Part shown: one piece after another, positions 61,639-64,000 of the stretch
Position numbering within the stretch: the stretch's first letter is position 1
Layout of the letters: every line of letters starts with the position of its first letter
Assembly: GCA_035649635.1 (NCBI GenBank)
Contig: DASRJE010000036.1
Coordinates: 3,362 to 67,361, forward strand
Origin: Gp6-AA40 sp035649635
Lineage (GTDB): Bacteria; Acidobacteriota; Vicinamibacteria; Vicinamibacterales; UBA2999
Reading direction: 5' to 3'
Length of the DNA stretch: 64,000 nt
The notes under the pieces: model-generated
Told to the model about the DNA's origin: nothing
The model's database searches: none
Seen by the model: the letters and a program-made list of their open reading frames with translations, nothing else
Program-made: the position numbers and the translations under genes

Positions 61639-63309
61639 TTAGAACAACCCTACGGTCCGCCCTTCCCCGTCGATGTCGATGTTCATGAACGCCGGCGCCT
61701 TGCCGAGACCCGGCATGCGCTGCATCTCGCCGCACAGCGCGACGACGAACTCTGCGCCCGCGCTCGGCACGAGAGCCCGCACGGGAAGAATGAAGCCCGT
61801 CGGCCGGTTGCGCAGCAGGGGATCGTGCGACAGCGACAGATGCGTTTTTGCCATGCACACCGGCGCATGCCCGAGACCAAGCTTCTCGATCCGCTCCAAA
61901 TCCTTGCGCGCCTGAGACTCGAGATCGATCGCCGCCGCGCCATAGAGCTTCGTGGCAATGGCCTCGATCTGCTGCACGATGGGCGTGCCGCTCGGCGTGA
62001 GATGCGCAAACGCATTCGGCTTGTCGCATGCGGCCGTCACCGCCTTCGCCAGGTCGGTCGCGCCCGCGCCACCTTGCGAGAATCCCGAGTGCACGACGAC
62101 GGTTTCGGCGCCGGCCTTGAGCGCCAGGTCGCGCACGAGCTCCAGTTCGCGCGCCGTGTCGGTCGGGAAGCTGTTGATCGCCACGACGCACGGGAGCCCG
62201 TACTGCCGCACGATCTGCACGTGCGCCGCGAGGTTGTCCGCACCTTTGCTGAGCGCGTCGAGGTCCTCGCTGGAAAGCACGTTGAACGGCTTTCCGCCGT
62301 GCGACTTCGTGGCACGGACGGTCGTCACGAGCACGGCGGCGCTCGGCGCGAACCCGCCCGAGCGGCAGACGATGTCGCAGAACTTCTGGAATCCGAGGTC
62401 GCTTGCGAAACCGGCTTCAGTGATGACGTAGTCGGCGAGCTTCAGCGCAATGCGATCGGCGAGGATCGAATTCGCCGCGTGCGCGATGTTGCCGAACGGC
62501 CCGGCGTGAACCAATGCCGGCTGACCCTCGAGCGTCTGCACGAGGTTCGGCTTGATGGCATCCTTCATGATCACCGTCATGGCGCCGGCAACCTTGAGCA
62601 TCTCCGCCGTCACCGGCTCGCCGTCGAAGGTCGACGCGACGACGATGCGACCGAGGCGGCGGCGAAGATCGGCGAGGCTGTTCGCAAGGGCAAAGACCGC
62701 CATGACTTCGGACGCGGCAGTGATGACAAACTGATGCTCGCGGGGAACGCCGTGGGCCTTGCCGCCCAGTCCGACGACCGAGTAACGCAGCTCGCGATCG
62801 TTCATGTCCACGGTGCGCGGCCAGATGATGGTCGACGGATCGATCCGCAGCGGGTTGCCGTTGAAGATCGACGCATCGAGCGCGGCGGCAAGCAGGTTGT
62901 GCGCCGCAGTCACAGCGTGGAAATCGCCGTTGAAGTGGAGGTTGATGTCCTCCATTGGCCCGATCTGAGAGTAGCCGCCACCCGTGCCGCCGCCCTTGAC
63001 GCCAAATACCGGTCCCATCGACGGCTCGCGCAGGCAAAGCACCACCTTCTTGCCAATCTTGCCGAGGCCCTGCGTCAACGCGACGCTCGTCGTGGTCTTG
63101 CCTTCACCGGCCTTCGTCGGTGTGATGGCCGTGACGATCACGAGCTTCGCGTCGGGACGCTTGGCGAGGCGACTCAGAATGGAGAGGCTGACCTTGCCGC
63201 GAAATTGCGCGTACTGTTCGAGCTCCTCGGGGAGAATGCCGGCCGTCTCGGCGATCTCGTTGATCGGGCGCAACTTTGCTTCGTGGGCGATTTGGAGCGC
63301 TGACTTCAT
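61639..63309 (-). CDS. fhs: formate--tetrahydrofolate ligase
   Basis: ATP-dependent synthesis of 10-formyl-THF from formate and THF; cytoplasmic. 556 residues, full length. P-loop PTKAGEGKTTTS at 64-75, family blocks GVKGGGTGGGYSQIGPMEDINLHFNGDFHAVTAAHNLLAA (contiguous segments near 102-140) and the terminal GEMQRMPGLGKAPAFMNIDID. With the downstream MTHFR_C protein it points to C1 metabolism; complete Wood-Ljungdahl is not shown. Confidence 0.97.
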   Translation of the reverse strand: MKSALQIAHEAKLRPINEIAETAGILPEELEQYAQFRGKVSLSILSRLAKRPDAKLVIVTAITPTKAGEGKTTTSVALTQGLGKIGKKVVLCLREPSMGPVFGVKGGGTGGGYSQIGPMEDINLHFNGDFHAVTAAHNLLAAALDASIFNGNPLRIDPSTIIWPRTVDMNDRELRYSVVGLGGKAHGVPREHQFVITAASEVMAVFALANSLADLRRRLGRIVVASTFDGEPVTAEMLKVAGAMTVIMKDAIKPNLVQTLEGQPALVHAGPFGNIAHAANSILADRIALKLADYVITEAGFASDLGFQKFCDIVCRSGGFAPSAAVLVTTVRATKSHGGKPFNVLSSEDLDALSKGADNLAAHVQIVRQYGLPCVVAINSFPTDTARELELVRDLALKAGAETVVVHSGFSQGGAGATDLAKAVTAACDKPNAFAHLTPSGTPIVQQIEAIATKLYGAAAIDLESQARKDLERIEKLGLGHAPVCMAKTHLSLSHDPLLRNRPTGFILPVRALVPSAGAEFVVALCGEMQRMPGLGKAPAFMNIDIDGEGRTVGLF

Positions 63310-63323
63310 GTGATCCTTGTAAA

Positions 63324-63374
63324 GACACCGGGTGTGATTTCCGCCTGTCTCGCGAGGAAATCACACCCGGTGTC
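63324..63374. repeat. 51-bp inverted repeat, copy 2
   Basis: Left arm GACACCGGGTGTGATTTCC (63324-63342), loop GCCTGTCTCGCGA, right arm GGAAATCACACCCGGTGTC (63356-63374). The arms and total length equal copy 1 (46364-46414); loops differ. It lies directly upstream of fhs and downstream of the MTHFR_C gene on the same strand. Confidence 0.85.
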
Positions 63375-63384
63375 CCTGAAGTGT

Positions 63385-64000
63385 TTACCCGGCCTGCCTC
63401 ATCTCGCCACCCGCCTTCGCAGTCGGCGCGGCCCCCGCCGGTTTACCTGCCCCACCAGCTCCAGCGGCGGGTTTCGGTGACCTGGCGGCGAGCGCCTGGT
63501 CGGCAGCAGAAGGGCCGGCGGTCTTGAGGTGCTCATCTTCGTCGATCGGTACGGTTCGACCAGGCCCGGCACCCGACTTCCAGAGATCCTTGGGCCTCCC
63601 GGGTCTGCTGTCGCGGCCGAGATAGAAATTGAGCCACGACGCCGTCCCCGTGAGCGTGCGATCCGGCGGCGGGATGTAGACCTTGAGTTGTTCGATGGTG
63701 TTGGACGCCTCTGCGCGCGCCATGACCTTCACCCAGATGCACTCCTGATCGATCACCTCGCAGGCGCCGTGGAAGGTGCCGCCGCAGGGACCGTTGCGCA
63801 TCTGCTTCGGGCAGGTCTGCGGGCAGACGTACTCCATGGATCCGAGCACGCAGTTGCCGCAGTTCTGGCAGCCGAACACCTCTTTCTTCCCGTAGTACTC
63901 GAATCGCTCGAACCAGTGGCTGAGACGAGGATGCCGATCGAGCCAGCGGAAGGCGCCCTGGAAGAGGCGTCGCATCGGCGAGTCCTTGACGCTCTTCGAC
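63385..64000 (-). CDS. methylenetetrahydrofolate reductase C-terminal-domain protein (partial 5' end)
   Basis: Zinc-binding MTHFR_C-type protein: FGCQNCGNCVLGSMEYVCPQTCPKQMRNGPCGGTFHGACEVID contains the paired Cys clusters near residues 35-75 (counted from Met at 63975). In acetogen-like gene sets this domain accompanies MetF in the methyl branch. C-terminal region after about 110 is Ala/Pro/Gly-rich. ATG at 63975, but the frame stays open to the window edge (SKSVKDSP before it), so the true start may be upstream. Confidence 0.85.
   Translation of the reverse strand, partial: SKSVKDSPMRRLFQGAFRWLDRHPRLSHWFERFEYYGKKEVFGCQNCGNCVLGSMEYVCPQTCPKQMRNGPCGGTFHGACEVIDQECIWVKVMARAEASNTIEQLKVYIPPPDRTLTGTASWLNFYLGRDSRPGRPKDLWKSGAGPGRTVPIDEDEHLKTAGPSAADQALAARSPKPAAGAGGAGKPAGAAPTAKAGGEMRQAG

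Overview
The window looks like a high-GC chromosome of an Acidobacteriota bacterium, most likely of the Vicinamibacteria type. Evidence for this: two orphan FtsX/MacB-type permeases of the acidobacterial duplicated orphan permease (ADOP) kind, DUF4159 and DUF3500 proteins, many secreted proteins of unknown function, and an abundance of short intergenic hairpin repeats. The taxonomic call is inference from gene style; no rRNA gene is present and no search was run.

Layout. (1) 1-12.7 kb, minus strand: a complete str-S10-spc run in the order rpsL, rpsG, fusA, tuf, rpsJ, rplC, rplD, rplW, rplB, rpsS, rplV, rpsC, rplP, rpmC, rpsQ, rplN, rplX, rplE, rpsN, rpsH. A good sigma70-like promoter lies about 330 nt upstream of rpsL, followed by a hairpin-rich leader. 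Many spacers in this operon carry repeats, which is unusual for ribosomal protein operons. (2) 12.9-21 kb: a 2-hydroxyacid module with a lactate permease, GlcDEF-type oxidase, and (divergently) a LarA-type nickel racemase coupled to a TauE/SafE exporter. (3) 21-29.5 kb: an ACT protein, a probable ADP-ribosylglycohydrolase fragment, a membrane alpha/beta hydrolase that looks foreign, an ADOP permease fused by deletion to the tail of a TolB/PD40-type protein, a lipoprotein, a DUF4159 protein and a MatB-like ligase. (4) 29.5-41.7 kb: peroxiredoxin, TylF-like methyltransferase, PEGA protein, secreted proteins, a second DUF4159 protein, a broken glyoxalase-family gene, nitroreductase, alpha/beta hydrolase, DUF3500 protein, then a Tat-exported thiamine-diphosphate enzyme directly followed by a cytochrome c. 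(5) 41.9-51 kb, minus strand: ADOP permease, YciI, phosphoesterase, and a set of exported enzymes: Tat class II aldolase, PQQ dehydrogenase with an Asp-x-Asp (lanthanide-type) signature, and a Tat FMN hydroxyacid oxidase carrying an internal CxxCH haem-c motif. (6) 51-61.4 kb: serine hydrolase, VOC proteins, DUF6265, outer-membrane barrel, receiver protein, lipocalin-like protein, metallo-hydrolase, DinB-like protein, antiporter, and a coupled pair of AcvB/VirJ-like hydrolases. (7) 61.6-64 kb: formate-tetrahydrofolate ligase followed by an MTHFR C-terminal-domain protein, i.e. C1/folate metabolism.

Together the metabolic genes point to an aerobic heterotroph that oxidises hydroxyacids, alcohols and perhaps 2-oxoacids, partly in the periplasm with cytochrome c or quinone as acceptor. 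The second theme is repeats: at least one REP-like family (hairpin with GTAG at its foot), one 51-bp inverted repeat present twice with identical arms and different loops, and several families of degenerate short-unit arrays, often arranged as facing arms. They supply stop codons or terminal codons to several genes and affect start prediction.
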